A stretch of DNA of 64,000 nucleotides from Saururus chinensis (GCA_035235625.1 CP141143.1:12569092-12633091), one strand, 5' to 3'; counted from the stretch's first letter, positions 23,453 through 36,997 are shown. The notes: generated by a model from the sequence alone, not told the origin. Numbers and translations are program-made.

Positions 23453-24176
23453 ATGTATTACAATCATGGAAAGCTGTATTGGCCGATACCGATATGGTAC
23501 GGGGGGCAATACGTTCACACGGGAAAAATGATATGTATCAGCCATATCGTATCGATACGGCCGATATGTATCGATACGGTATTTAAAAAATAATTTTTTA
23601 TTTTTAAAAAATATTTTTTAATTAAAAAATAATTTTTTTAAAAAAAATTAAAAATTTTCTTTAAAATAAAAACACAATTTAAACTCAACTTCTTTGAAAA
23701 TTTAAGTTTTTGTTATATTAAAAATAATATTTTTAAAGTTATATGAGATCAATACGGGTAGGTCCATGCAATTTACATAATTATTTTTTTACATATAGTG
23801 CTCCACAAATATACATTTATTTAAATATATAACTTAAACTTATATTAAGCTTATTATTTATTTTTAAAATAAATTAATTTTAAAGTACTTAATATAAAAA
23901 AGAATAAAAAATAATTTGTATGGGATGGAGAGCATAATAATATATGGTTCGAAATGAATTAATTTTAGAATACCCATATTGGTTAATATGGTATTATACG
24001 ATCTTATTATGCTTTAAAAGAAATATTATAGTAATATATTATTAGTTATAATATTTTTTATATTTATAAAAGAGTTTATACCCGTTTTGGCGCATACGAA
24101 GCGTATCATTGACGCATACCCATATCTATAATTATCGATACTCTCATTCGTATCGATACAGCCTTCCATGATTACA
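23453..24176. mobile_element. AT-rich foldback element with GATACG-rich ends
   Basis: The left end reads ATTACAATCATGGAAAGCTG and the right end, inverted, reads ATTGTAATCATGGAAGGCTG, giving a terminal inverted repeat of about 26 bp. Inside, the left end is packed with GTATCGATACGG and CGATACCGATA palindromes, which reappear before the right end. The core is almost pure A and T. No coding capacity and no clear target duplication. Superfamily not assigned. Confidence 0.6.
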
Positions 24177-25607
24177 ATGACAGATTAATTTTTATTTTAT
24201 TTTTTCACCCCTAATAAAAAGTATATATATTTAAGAGGAACTAAGAAGCTTGTCACTAATTCCAAGGAGGCCAATAATTTGATAACAAGTTCTGTTAGTA
24301 TGCGTTTGGCACACGTGAACGTACATGCATTGAAAGCATGAGGACCGCATGCTTAGGTAGCAAAAGGACTGACACTAACTTTAATAGGGTTGGGTCTTTA
24401 TCCTTACTTGGTCTGGTTGGTTATGCATGTAACAAAAGATTGCTTTGATAATCTTATATGGTTTACAACACATATTAAGTGTGTTTTGTGCATATTTCCT
24501 TAGGGTTGTGGATTCTAAGAGAAATTTGGACACAAGATCTTAGGATTTCAATTTGACAGATGAAGCAGGACAAAATCTTCATAAGTTACAAATTAATGCG
24601 GGTCTAAAAAATACAAAGACTGCACATCAAGTGAATGAGTTTAGCGGGTTTAGGTAAATTAGTCGGGTAAATACCCGACCCGATCCTTGTTTTAGAAGTT
24701 CCATTTTCCGACCCTAACCCCCCCTTCCCTCCTCTAACTTTTTTCTTTAATAATACTTGGGCTTTCTTTTTATTTCAACAGTTGTTTCTAAACACCAACA
24801 GTTTCAAGATATCTTGATCAAAATGGTTTCACAATCTTCTCATTGTTCACCGTATATTGATTCCTCTCAGCAAATCTGCACATAAATATAAAAAAATTGA
24901 TCAACGCAACTACAATCTCAAGGAACCCAAGGCAATGGGATTACAGCGTGCTCCTTCCTTCCATTGTCGCCATTATACATTTCCAAATACAAGTTGATAA
25001 AAGCCACCATGTCCAACGTCTCCGCTTAGACACGCAACACACAATATTTTCTGCTGCAAAAAGAATTGATTAACAATTTAAATGATGTGTATATCTATTC
25101 TTTGAGATAGCATTTTTATAATAATATACATGAATAAGGTACATTAATCAGTTGAAGATACTAATTCTCCAGCCTCCAATCAAGACGAACTGCTGAACCT
25201 GCTATCCATATATAAGATTTTTCTCGCGTTTTATTGAGATACCGACCTGGCACACTGTGATTTATACAAAAAAACTGAAAACCCCAGCAGCCTGAATGGC
25301 CAAATAATTAATTCATTTGATTGCGTCTACTCTGAAAAAATTGTGATCTTCTACAATGATTTAGGCAAACTTCGAGGTATCTCACTCCTAGCAGAAACTC
25401 CTCATCAAGGTAAAGGTGAATACGCACAACTGCAGCAATATGTGAGTGAGTTACGAGCTTCGAAAGAAAAACTAAAACCAGATGAATGCCTCCAGAAAAC
25501 CTGATTACGTGCATAAAAATGATTATATTGTAAGGCAAATCCCAATAATCCAATCAATCATTTCCAGGGATAGTTTCAGTCCTTCTTAAAGGGCCACTCA
25601 CCAGGCC
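24177..25607. other. Intergenic region 3' of the coiled-coil gene
   Basis: AT-rich sequence without a gene. The part nearest 25608 should hold the 3' UTR and polyadenylation site of the minus-strand coiled-coil gene. An open frame at 25308-25553 (-) lies in this 3' flank and matches nothing known. Confidence 0.5.
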
Positions 25608-28600
25608 TTACACAATGGAGGTTGCAAGCAAAGCATGAAGCAAAATCCAGTAGAGCACAACTCCAATTCGTAAAGTAGGCTGTCTCATCAACATCCGCTC
25701 ACCTGACACCCTGGAGGACAAACCAAACGCAGTCTCTTCAGCACCAAATATTAACACTGATAAAATGAAATTTAACAAAATACTCCCTCCATCCTAAATT
25801 AATAGCTCCATTTGGGGAAAAAGTTTGTTCCATAATAGCTCTATTTTGTTAAATTTAAGTGGCTGCATACTTAAAAAAGAATATCATAAGCTTATTTTTC
25901 CTTCTCTTAGATGTGGGTTTCATCATTCAATAAAAACCACAATTTTTCCAAATGTAGCTATTAATATAGGACGGAGGGAGTAGTTTTTTCTTTTCAAAAA
26001 TTTCTGCATAATAAACATTGTAAATCACATACCATAACCCATCCACCTTGTCTGCGAGTGGTCTAGTAGCTCTTGGCACAATTCTGGACATGACAAGTGG
26101 TTTGAATCCATGTGCTACAAATAGTAAAGGACATGTGTTTAAGAGAGTGATTAATAAAACATTTGTGCAACTTTTAAAAATGTAAGCTAAGGAAACTGAA
26201 AATCTTGATCACCTTTGTCATCATCTTCATCATCTAATGTTGTGTCACCTGACTCCAAATCTACACCTATTGCAACTTGGTCATTGTTGACTTTCCGCAA
26301 GCTACGAACATGTGGTGTGATGGATCCCAACCCAAGTGATCTTTTACTTCTCTGCAGCAAGTGCATATAGGTGACTATCTAGAACAAAAAACTAAATAAC
26401 AAGAGATTTAACTGGAAAAAAGAGTAAATATTTTGAATTGATATCACAAAGGAAAAGGGTGGATGCTATAATAGTCTCATCAAAATAGTCCTCCAGTTCT
26501 GTCCAAAGCTAGATCAAGAGGAAGCTGTTGCTTAGAAAAGAAATTAACGGAGGGTCTCAACAGAAAGAGGAGCATCCATAGCATCATCCTTTAAAAAATC
26601 ACAAGCTTTTAACCATGAACACACCGTTTGGTCAGCCTCTAGGGTTTCCACAGAGCTAATATTGGAAGACAGTCCAGAATCCTGTACGCCTTGCAGCATC
26701 TGCAATTGAGCTTCCTTTTCACGGAGAGAAGTTTTAAGAACTTCCCCTTCATGGATTAGTTCTTCAACTTTATTTCTCTCTGTTTGGAGTGATGCATCCC
26801 TGCTTTGAGCTGTCAATTTCAAACCATTCAACTCAGATAGGACAGAAGAAATAGTCTTCTCAAGACATTCCATATAAGCATGAATTCGACTGCCTTCTTT
26901 TTCATCAAATTGCATCTCTTGCAACCCAAAATGAGAGGCCATCATCTCAAGCCATGTCAAAATCTCAAGTGCCTCAGCAGAATATTTTCTATTACTCCCT
27001 TGTAAAGTCAAAATATCATTTGTACATTTTGTCACCTCCTGACGTAGAAATGAGACCTCTGCATCTCTACCTTCAAGTTGTCTCTGAAGATTTTCTATTT
27101 CTGAGATGAGGCCCTCAGAGAGATTATGCAGCTCATTGAATCTACTAACAGTTGTGGAAAGCTTGGACATCGCCTTTCCCCGAGTGGCCTCAAGGCTTTC
27201 TAGTGCCAGATTTTTTTCTTCAACACTCTTTTCCAAGTCGTCAATCTTGCCTGTCAAGGCTTCCATCTGTGATTCTTCTTCATCAAGCGCCTGCATAAGA
27301 GCCTCAATCTCTGCAATCATAGAAACAGATGTAAGACAGCCATGTATATGCAGATCAAGCTACTCATCTAAGTTTATATTAGAATAATAACAATAGGCTA
27401 CATGCCAACAAGTCAGGATGATCATTTATACGGGAAGACGAATAACACAAATCAGGAAAAGAGAACTAAATCAATCCCAAAGTACGTCAGATTCCTGAAT
27501 GTAGCTTTAAGTTTACAAAATTTTCAAAACTAATTGTACCTGTAGTTTATGAAATTCCTAATACAAACCTCCGTGTTAGGTGCAAAAATTGTCTAAGTGA
27601 CTACATTATGACTTTTCCATTTTACAATAATTAAGAAAATTATCTATAGTATTGCTCTTCGTAGATATGCACCCCTGCTAGCTGATTTTGTATTTTTTAA
27701 AGAAAAGTACAGCACAAACAATAACCCACCCTGATCTTTGGCAGCTACCACACCAGTCAAAGATCTAATTTTCTCCTCCAATTCTTTTGAGGCAGCTCTA
27801 TCATGCTGTTCCAATCTTGCCTCCAACAAGCTCTGCTCATTCTTCATTACTTCCACCACTTTCTCCAGTTTTGCTGTATGTGTTTTAGCAGATTCAAGAT
27901 CCACCAAATAATTCCTTGCAGCAGCTTCGGCTGCCTTTATCTGGGTAACAAGTTCAGTGCAAACCCTGTTTGTTTGGATGTCTTTCTCCTGAATTTCTTT
28001 CTGCAGATCTAATATGGTGGCCTTCAAGTCCCCTTGATTGAGCTCAGATATTATGTTATTCACAGCTGACAATAACCTCTCTTCAGTCGACCTAACAAGC
28101 TCCTCCACCAAGGAAAAAGGGGATCCAGTAGCTGTTCCCAGCTCATTGATAGAAGGAAGAGGTTTAAAAGGCACAGCAGACTTGTGTACTTTTTGGTTTT
28201 CAATTCTTAAAACTGAACTACTGCATGCTTCATGAAGTAATGCGAGACTTCTGTACAGCAAATTGATTCCAGAATCCTTTTCTTCTTTCAAAAATTCAAG
28301 GTGCGCAATATTATGATTTAATGACTCGAGAGATTCCATCTGAAGAGTGATTTCTCTTTGAAGGCTCTTTATTATTTCAGGTAGCATGGCAGCCCATTGA
28401 TCTACAGTAGTGAAGTGTCTCAGACATTTTTTCTTCAATTGATCAATAATAGCAGTACATTCTTGAATGCCATGGGCTATAACACTAGATGTCTCAATTG
28501 TACGATCATCAGCTTTTGTGTTCACATCTGAGAGACTGCCCATGGCAGAAGAGTCATCCTGAGAAACACCAATTATGTCAGAACAAATAAGTCTAGATGT

Positions 28601-31600
28601 GAGAACGGCATATACCATCTCCAAAAGAATGACAATAAGGATTGCACTACTCTACAAGAACTTCCTGCATGTATGTCCTTTAAAAATAGAATCAATACAA
28701 ATGACCATTCGCGGGAAAGAGTATTATTGCAAGATAGATAACATTAAAAACTTGACATGAGAATTTTCAACTGTTGAATTTATCCACAATGTATAATGTT
28801 GAACAAATAATGATCAAATCTGCTCATCAGAGTTGCCTGTAAAAACAGAATGTAGAGAAGAAATACTAAGCGTGTATCAATCTTCACTTTTAAACAACAC
28901 AATCATGAGATTGTATACCATGCCAAATGGGCAAATTATCAAACAATGTTTAAATATGGCTCGTTTAAAGGTCATTTCTCAGTGATTTTGGCTTCCAATC
29001 TCTTGCCAATAATGCTGATGAAGAAAGTTTGTTGAACATGAAGGGCTATTACAGTAAGCTCCAGAAAAACCGAACGGGGAACAGTACATGCTGCATAGTA
29101 CTAGGCTATAGCTGTTTACAGAATGATGCTTCAGGTGTTGAAGTAAAACAGCTAACTATTACAGCTTAAGAGTGCAGAAAAGAACAAAACATACCTCGTT
29201 TACCAGATTAGGGAGATAAGGCAAGAGACCATTGTTAGTGCCCTTAATCTGCTTCAAAAAGGACTCCATGCCTGCCTCAACATAACACAAAATCTCCACA
29301 TCTTTGGATAAACTAAGTTCCAGCAGGTCAGGAAAACCTAAACACTCCTTTCTTAAATTATCCAAAAAGGTTGTTATATCCAAAAGGCAGGCATTTTGGT
29401 GTTTCCTAAACTGGTCAAGTTTTGACAGTGCATCAATTCTTGCACCTTCTGCTATGTCATTTTGTCTAGAAAGCTCATGAACTTCGCCTTCAGCCTTTGC
29501 CAGTTCCTCCTGGAGGTTGTCAGCTCTCTCATGAACTTCATTCAACTCAGCAACAAGCAATTCAGACGCCTTTTTCAGTTTTTCAGCTTCATGCTCAGCT
29601 TGTTTTAAACAACTTCTTAGAAACAAATTGTCAGATTCCACGGCTACTACCTTGTCAGATAAATTCACAGTTTTTTGGTCAAGATCATGCTTTACCCGGT
29701 CCATTTCAGAACTCATCTCCTCAATGTTCTGTTTCAGACTGTCCCTTTGCTGCACTAGTGCCTTTCCTTTCCTGACAGCAATATTCAACTTCTCTCTTGC
29801 AGAAGCTGATTTTTGCTCCTCCTGACTAAGAAGCTCTTGCAAATTATCCCTTTGGTTTCTAATGATTTCTACCTCTGCAACCAAGGAGTGATACTTCTCC
29901 AGAGTTGAATTCTTCTCTTCATTTACAAGAGCCAAGCTACCGAAAGCTACATCAAGCTCTTTTCTAAGAGAGAATACTTCCTGCTCCAAGGCATCAGAAG
30001 CATCTCCAAGCTTTTTGTCTTCAAGAATGTCATCATGTTTTTGGATACCATGAACTTCATCGTTTACTTTTGGCACTGACTTCTCCAAGGACAATGCTGT
30101 ATACCTGTTTATAAGTGTGGTTAATAATGACCCCAGATTGTGACCTATATTGTCGCTCAAAATGGTGTTTTTAATCTCGTGATCAGGTAATGCCTCAGTA
30201 ACCAAACGCGATAATCTCTCCATCTCATTCATCACAAGAGAATACTTGTCATGGCTCTCACTCAATTTCTGCTGCAAATCGGTCACTTCCTTCCTCACTA
30301 TTTCCTGGTCTAATTCAAACTTAGTTGCTCTTTCGGAAAGTATTTCATGCACTCGTGCAAGTTTCTCTAATTTTTCAGAAAGAATATCCTTTTCATTTGT
30401 AACAGCCACAAAATTTTCATCAAGATCATATAACTTCTTCTGAGACTCTTCAATTTCACCCATAAGCAAGACTGATGACGACTCAAGCTCATTGACTTTT
30501 AGATGCAAAGAATCTCTTTCACAATGAGAATCAGCAAGTGCTTTTCCCAACCACTCAATTCTGTCTTCTGGCTCCATCGATCTCAACTCCCCAGGCAGAT
30601 TAATTTTGTCCAAAATCTCTTCCCACCTTTGTACTACGCTGTTCCTCTCCAACAAAGATTGCTCCAGCATCTCATTGTGTTCTGCTAAGCCATAAAACTT
30701 ACGTTCAAGCTCCTCATATTTTTTCCGAATATCATCTAATCCCCCCTTCTTGGAGGCCATTTGTGAGTCCTCTCTCCAAGCATCCATCACCACAAAGCCT
30801 GCATCAGAGAAAGATCCTTCAACTGAGTTTTTATGATCCCAATCAGATAATGCAAGTGAACTTCCAGCAGCTGATCTGGCCAGCCATTCGATCTTTTCAA
30901 TGATATCTTTTGAATAGAAATGTTCTGGCATTTCTAAATCTTCCAGAACCTCTTCAATTCTCTGAAGAACAGAGTCTTTTAAAAGAAATGACTCTCTTAA
31001 AGCAGTGGCTGAATTCCGTATGTATGAAAGCTCAGACTCTAAAGCCTCAATACGCTCTCCAGCCTCTGAATAGATCTTGAGTTTATCCTCAACATCATAG
31101 AGTCTTGCATCCTTCAACTGCAGCTCCTGCAAGGATTTTTCTAGTTCACTAGATTTTTCTGCAAGAGACTGCTTAAGACTGTCTCTCTGCACAACCAAAC
31201 CTTTCCCTTTTGCAACAGCCAGACTAAGCTTCTCCCTCACCGATGAAAGCCTCTGCTCTGATTGTTCAAGTTCAGCCATTCTAGTTAGCAATTCTGAATG
31301 AGACACTTCAAGAGATTCTTCCATCTTGACCACACTCTCTTTAAGAACATGCACTTCATCTTCCTTCTGAAGATGGTTCGCACTTAACTGGTAAAATTTT
31401 TCTTGTAGCTCATTTAATTCCATCAATCTATAACCAACCTCTTCTTTCAGCAAAGTGTGTAGTGGCCCCGACCAATAGTCAGATGGCATATCAGTTCTAG
31501 CAGTGATCTCTTTTAAAAAACCTACTGACAAAGCAACCTGTTCAGTAGCTTCCTTGTGCCTCTGAAGTAGACAAGATATTAGAGCCTCAAGTCGCATTAG

Positions 31601-34600
31601 AGGTGGAATATCTTCCTTAATGATCCCTTCTTCCATGTGCATTTCCCCCTGTATAACTTCAAGAACCCTTATGACGGCCTCCATGTCACATTTTTTACTC
31701 TCATTATCTTCCAATTTATTAGATAAATGACAACATCTTTCATTTATCTCTTCAATTTCGTGGTTTCTTCTCATCAACTCTAATTCCAGCTCTTTTCTCA
31801 AAGACTCTAGATGCTGCTTCTCTTCCAGTAAAATGTGTAACTGTTTAATCAAAGTCTCAGACTTAGACGGTGCAAAATCCAGCAATTTCCCCTTTTCAAT
31901 TTCCTTTTCAGTTTCCTCTGTACCTTGCCAAAACTCATGGACGAGATTTCCAAGATTTTTACAAATATCATCTAGCAATTTAAGAGCTTTTTTGTTCCTT
32001 CCATCTGTTTCAATATATATCTGATCCAGTTCCTTGTATGAAAGGCTGATTCTTTCATAATCAAGGTAAGCAATCTCAAATCTGGCACAAAGACTTTCAA
32101 TTAACTTCACAGCAGCATCAACTGATACAGATGAGTGGGTCCTAGCATCCAAATCACTAGCCGAAGTAGGACTGATAAGCAGCCTAATGTTTGCATCAAG
32201 CTTTTCAACTCCACCAAGAACCGCAGAAAGAAGGCAGTCTCTGTCATGATCAAGAACAGACGTCCTCTCATTGACCTCTTTTTGCAATGCCTCTACTTGA
32301 CTGAAAACAAAATCTGTCATGTCATTGGCACTAAGCTGTAAACCATCAAATTGAATCTCTAAATTATCAAGTTTTGCCTGGTATTTCACCATCTCATTGA
32401 CCAGATCATCAGTTTTCAACACCAGTTGGTTCTTCTGCGCACATTGTGATTCACATTCGACTTCAAGATCCCTCAAAGCTATGGTCATACATTTCTTACT
32501 GTCGTTTAGACCATTCATAATTTCAATGGTCTTAACCAAGTCCAAGTTCAACTGCTTCAAAGTATTCCTAAGACTGGATCCAAGTTCCTTTGCTGACTTA
32601 AAAGAATCTATATACCGTTCTTCTTCAGCCACAGAATCTTCATCTGCCCCAATTTCATCCTGTTGGGCCTTTGATTCAAAGGCTTGAATCAATTTTGATA
32701 CTCCAGAAGCCCCCATTTTACTAGTTGTCCCAGTTGTAGAAACTGAATGAGATTGAATTAATTGCATCACTTTTTCAAGCTTCTCCATCAGTTTCTCCCC
32801 TTCTTCAAGATGACACTTGAAAGTAACAAGCGCATCAAAACCATCAACCTTTTCCTGCTCAAAGGACAACCCCAGCGTGCCTCCAGGCTCAGCAGGTTCT
32901 CTTGCCAGGTGGCAGACAAGGTCTACATCATTTATTCCACTGCTTTGAGGACATTCTCCAATAGGCTTGTCAGCAACAGCGGACTGAACATCAGAACATT
33001 CCAAATTACGATTGTCATTCCTTGATTGAGAAAGCAGCTCCTGATAATTCTGATCTAATTCTTTTACCTTAACCTTATGTATCTCTAATATGTTAAACAG
33101 ATAAAGATTCTCTTCAGAAAGGCTTTCCATGCATGCCAATGCTTCTTTTAGTTCTGCCTCCAGATGAGCTTGTGTACTAAGTACACTTGTAAAACGTTCC
33201 TTGTGCTCATAGAGCTCCATTGCAATTTTGGCATTTTCACTAGCAAAATATTCCTTTTCCTTCTCAAGCTTCTTATTGTCTTCCACAATCACATAATATC
33301 TCTCAGTTAATCTTGTATTCTCTATTTGGAGGTCACTCAGTAGACCTCTACATTCAGCCAATTCAAATGACAGGCTGGCTTCTGATGATTCTGATTTCTC
33401 CAACTTAATGGTCAAATCAGAAGCCCTAGCTCTGAATTCTTCAATCTCTTTTTTTGCAGAGTTATGGTTTGTTTGAAGCTCCTTTTTGGAAGTCATCAAA
33501 TGTGCTACCTTCTCTTCCGATTCTTGGAGCTTACTCTGCAGCTCGCAACACTGAGTATTAAGATCTTTGATCTCCTCTTTCCCAGAAAGGAATTGCAATC
33601 CGAGCTCCTCTTTTCCCAGAGACAATGCATTAAGCTCAGACTTGCAATATGCAAGTTCTTCACTGATGTTTTCATTGATTTCCTGGGTTTCTTTGACCAA
33701 AGAACGGAGCTCAGATACTTCATTGTAGAGATCCCTACTGCGCTGCTCAAACTCCATCTGTGAATCAACCTGTTCAGACTGAAGGCATTCTTTGGTGACA
33801 TTTGCCAAATATAACTGTAGCTTGAGAACCTCAAAACCATCAATAAATCCAATTTTCGAAAGAACTTTGCTATCAGAAAAGTTCTCTTGAAAAACAATTT
33901 CCCTCCCCTTGATCTCTTCTTCTCCAATCAGCAATGATTCATACTTATTCAAGTCATCCCATTCTGCCTTGCTACCACGATTTTCTCCTTCCAAACTACC
34001 AACAGTGACAGAATCCTTAGGAAGATCATATTGTTTAGACACTTCTAGGGGAACCTCCACCTGCTCACAGTTTCCTTCAGCTCCCTCTGCATCTTTAGTG
34101 CCGGAAGACAATAATACATTTTCTGAACAGACATCTGATGTTTCTTCACATCCTGTACTAGGATCCTGCAGTGAATCATTAGCTTTTACTAGCACGGAAA
34201 GCCTGTCTGACTCTTCTATATCTCCAGCGCCTGAGCTAAGATAGATGGATTCTTCCTCTTGCCCCATTACCATGCTCTCACAATCAGGTAATCTGTTAAT
34301 TCCATTGGTGTTATCCAAGTGATCAGATCCAGATCGATCGACCTCCTGCATTGTCCCTACCCAGCAACAAAATGAGCACATGATTATAAATCAAATCCAA
34401 ATTAAATTACAGTCCTATACTAATATTCTCCATTTATAGGAAGCAAGAAAAAAACAAAATTTCTTACCTGACACAAGGATCTACAGGATTCTACACCTTC
34501 ATCAATTAGAAGAACTGGCAAAACAGGAAAACAGGATTTTTCTTGTAGCCCAGAGAAATCTTTCTCATCTTTCCGATTCACTTCCTCTATCCTAGTGCCT

Positions 34601-35205
34601 TCATCTTCCTCCACAACTGAATCAGGAGAAGCCACCTTGTCATGAGCAGCAAGTACTGGTCCCTCATCTCCCCAGGCCGGTGAAGCTAATTCTGCATCTC
34701 CTTCTGCCATTCTATCGATAACCACCACCTCTGATGGCCCCTTCTCAGCATCAGCAGCTTGTAGGGCCACTCCCTCCTTGGCAGCAATGGACAGGAAATT
34801 TGAAGGCATTGAATTGGCCGATCCATCATGAGTACCAACAATTGGTGCAGTTTCCTCAACTGTCGAAGAGTTCATGGGGCTTACAATCACCACGTCAGAA
34901 GATACAGCATCTGTGTCACACGACATGGGCACAGGCGTTGATGCATCCTGGGCGGCTGGGCTGCCAGCAGCATCCAGCACGGATTTACCAGCTTTCCGGG
35001 AGGACTTCCCATTATTAGAACCAGTTCCTTTTTGGTCTTTCTTCTGTCTAAATTGTTGAAGCTGATCCAACAAAAAATGAAAATTCATCAACATAACAGT
35101 CTAAATACTACGTTAAACAATAAGAGAAAAAAAACCGTAAAGATAAGAAAAAACCTTTTTCTTTCCGGCAGCAAGCATCTCAGTCCGGCTCTTGCCCTTC
35201 TCCAT
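25608..35205 (-). CDS. TNO1/At4g31570-class giant coiled-coil protein, 8 coding exons
   Basis: Long golgin-like protein; the founding relative TNO1 binds the SNARE SYP41 at the trans-Golgi network and supports vacuolar trafficking, so a TGN tethering role is inferred. Coding exons in transcript order: 35205-35155, 35061-34468, 34345-29195 (5151 bp), 28558-27730, 27310-26549, 26374-26213, 26114-26033, 25710-25608. Sum 7734 nt, about 2577 aa. The N-terminus MEKGKSRTEMLAAGKKK joins LQQFRQKKD across intron 1, the conserved start of this class. An acidic, low-complexity part (about 28-330) precedes heptad-rich coiled coil to about 2400, with repeated modules (REKLSLAVAKGKGLVVQRDS and REKLNIAVRKGKALVQQRDS). 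The C-terminus has VRSLRK-NNDQVA, an acidic DDEDDDK run, then LRIGVVLYWILLHALLA, one hydrophobic segment ending two or three residues from the stop: a tail anchor. The length fits At4g31570 better than the shorter TNO1. The exon 5 to 6 junction is uncertain: an acceptor at 26351 in phase 0 would also be possible with a donor at GTTGAG. Confidence 0.9.
25783..25980. mobile_element. Stowaway MITE in the last intron of the coiled-coil gene
   Basis: A 198-bp element with good terminal inverted repeats (CTCCCTCCATCCTAAATTAA at the left; AATATAGGACGGAGGGAG at the right) flanked by TA duplications at 25781-25782 and 25981-25982. It lies between coding exons 7 and 8. This is the best preserved of the Stowaway-type copies in the window. 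Confidence 0.88.
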
Positions 35206-35210
35206 TGAGG

Positions 35211-35640
35211 TCTACACCGAATTGAAGCCCACCGACACACCCAACATCAACATTCCCCCGCCACCATTCTCTATTAAAATACGAATAACAATCGAGCAGC
35301 GAATTAAACACGACCAATTAAATACTCTTTCCATTAAATTAATTAACCAAAACGTTCTAGCCCCCTCAATCTCCAATTCCCTCACATGAAGCAAATAAAA
35401 AAAACTAACGACAATCAAATTCGTAATCCAGAAAACAATCAAGCAACGAACAGCAAAGAAAATATTCGCACCTTAAATCAAATCAAATAAAACACGCCAA
35501 AAAATCAACAGAAACGAATAGCGGGCAGAATCAGATCGAATGAAGACAGAAGTAACCAACCTTCAAATGCTTCGTTGCAACGTTGACGACGGATCTTCTT
35601 CCCTCCGGCGTCTTCTCTCGCCCCTCTCTCCTCCCCGGAT
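35211..35640 (-). other. 5' UTR of the coiled-coil gene with a probable intron
   Basis: On the minus strand, TCGGTGTAG|ACCTCAATGG gives an acceptor six bases before the ATG, and GCATTTGAAG|GTTGGT gives a donor at about 35560. A 5' UTR intron of about 349 bp (35212-35560) is therefore likely, with the UTR exon extending from 35561 into the CT-rich stretch near 35640. Inferred from splice signals only. Confidence 0.5.
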
Positions 35641-36775
35641 TTTTTTTTTTGATCGATCAGATTCTATGTTTCGTGAGACAGAGAGCTTCTAATCTAATGG
35701 AGGTTCGTACATGAGACACTGTGTTGTTTCGTAGATCTAACGCTCGCGCCTTCGACTTTCTCCGAGGGAGGAGAAAATACTCCGTGCGCTCGTAAACTGG
35801 AAGGCTCGCGGCACGCGCACAAAGATTTGGCTAAGTAGTGGCCCAATTGCAGTATGGGACCCACTCATCTCTACAGCGCTTGCTGCGAGTGTACGTAGCA
35901 TTAGTAGTTGGTCGGAGAGGGACACGCCAACCATACTTGGTGAGATAAATCCTGTAATTAGCAGCTAATCACGTTAAACATCCTCTTTAAGATCTGTTTA
36001 AATCGGTGGAAGGCATCGGAAACTAAGAAATTCTTTTCTCTCGTCTCTGTTTTGGAAAAAAAATAGTGAAAAAAGGATGAAAAATTGAGCAGAAAACTTT
36101 TCACCAAAACTCATGTGAGAAAAAAAATATACGAAGACTTGCAGCTACCTCTACCACCGTTACTACCACTATCATTATTATCATTATCACTATCAGTCCC
36201 ATCATCACCACTACTGTTATCGCAACTACTACTTTCACTACTGCCAGTACCACCCATATCGTCGTCACTATCACCATTTCTACCACTACCATCGTCACCT
36301 CTACCACTATTGTTACTGCCACCATTACCTTTACTTCCCCGCCTTCACCATTGCTATAAGCACTCATGAGGTAGTAGTAGCGACAACATAGGAGATTAGG
36401 TAGTTTTGTCATTAAAAATATATATGGTATAATGTTTTCTTCTGATTATGATCTCAAAAGTTTCAATCTTTAAAATGATATCATTAGTACAACCAAACAA
36501 TAAAAAATTTATAGGATTCTCCTAATTTCTCTTTTATTAAGATTCATTTTTTACTTTCTCTTTGTCCAAGTTTATACTAATCCAAGCATACCCTAAGTCT
36601 AAGTCCCTTATGACCTTGAAAAGGACTTGCAGGCATGAAATAGATGGTGACAAGAGAATCACCCATGTTATTCGGTTTTTCCCTTCTTTACATTCAAGAA
36701 GCAAAGATTATTATATATTTTATATTTTTTTCTTTCGCAAATGACATCTACTTTTTTCTAGCACACACTATTGGA
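35641..36775. other. Intergenic region with trinucleotide-like repeats
   Basis: This holds the upstream region of the minus-strand coiled-coil gene. From about 36143 to 36350 there is an imperfect trinucleotide-type run made of CTACCAC, ATTATC, CACTAT and similar words; the open frames across it (36085-36369 + and 36101-36412 -) are artefacts of that run. No gene is supported. Confidence 0.6.
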
Positions 36776-36997
36776 GGGGAATCGTTTTTAATGCTCCCCA
36801 CTCACCGTGAGCCTAACATAAGGAATGCATGAGGACCATTCATCTATGAGATCAATGGCGCACATGCTAGTGCACATTAGTATTAGTATCACTGATGCTA
36901 ATGTGCACTAACATGTATGCCATCGATCTTAAAAATGAACGGTCCCTAGGTGTTCTTTATGTTGGCCTCATAGCAAGGAAGAAACATGAAAAACTGA
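36776..36997. mobile_element. Foldback MITE, most complete family A copy
   Basis: A nearly complete palindrome of about 220 bp. Left arm: GGGGAATCGTTTTTAATGCT, then CCTAACATAAGG, GAGGACC, CATGCTAGTGCACATTAGTA. The right arm repeats these blocks in reverse complement (TGCTAATGTGCACTAACATG, GGTCC, CTTTATGTTGGCCTCAT, AACATGAAAAACTGAG). No coding capacity. Partial copies are near 2176, 3055, 44041 and 51275. Target duplication not resolved. Confidence 0.65.

Noticed and set aside
36085-36412. Frames rich in Pro/Leu/Ser (+) or Val (-)
   Set aside because: Produced by an imperfect trinucleotide-type repeat.
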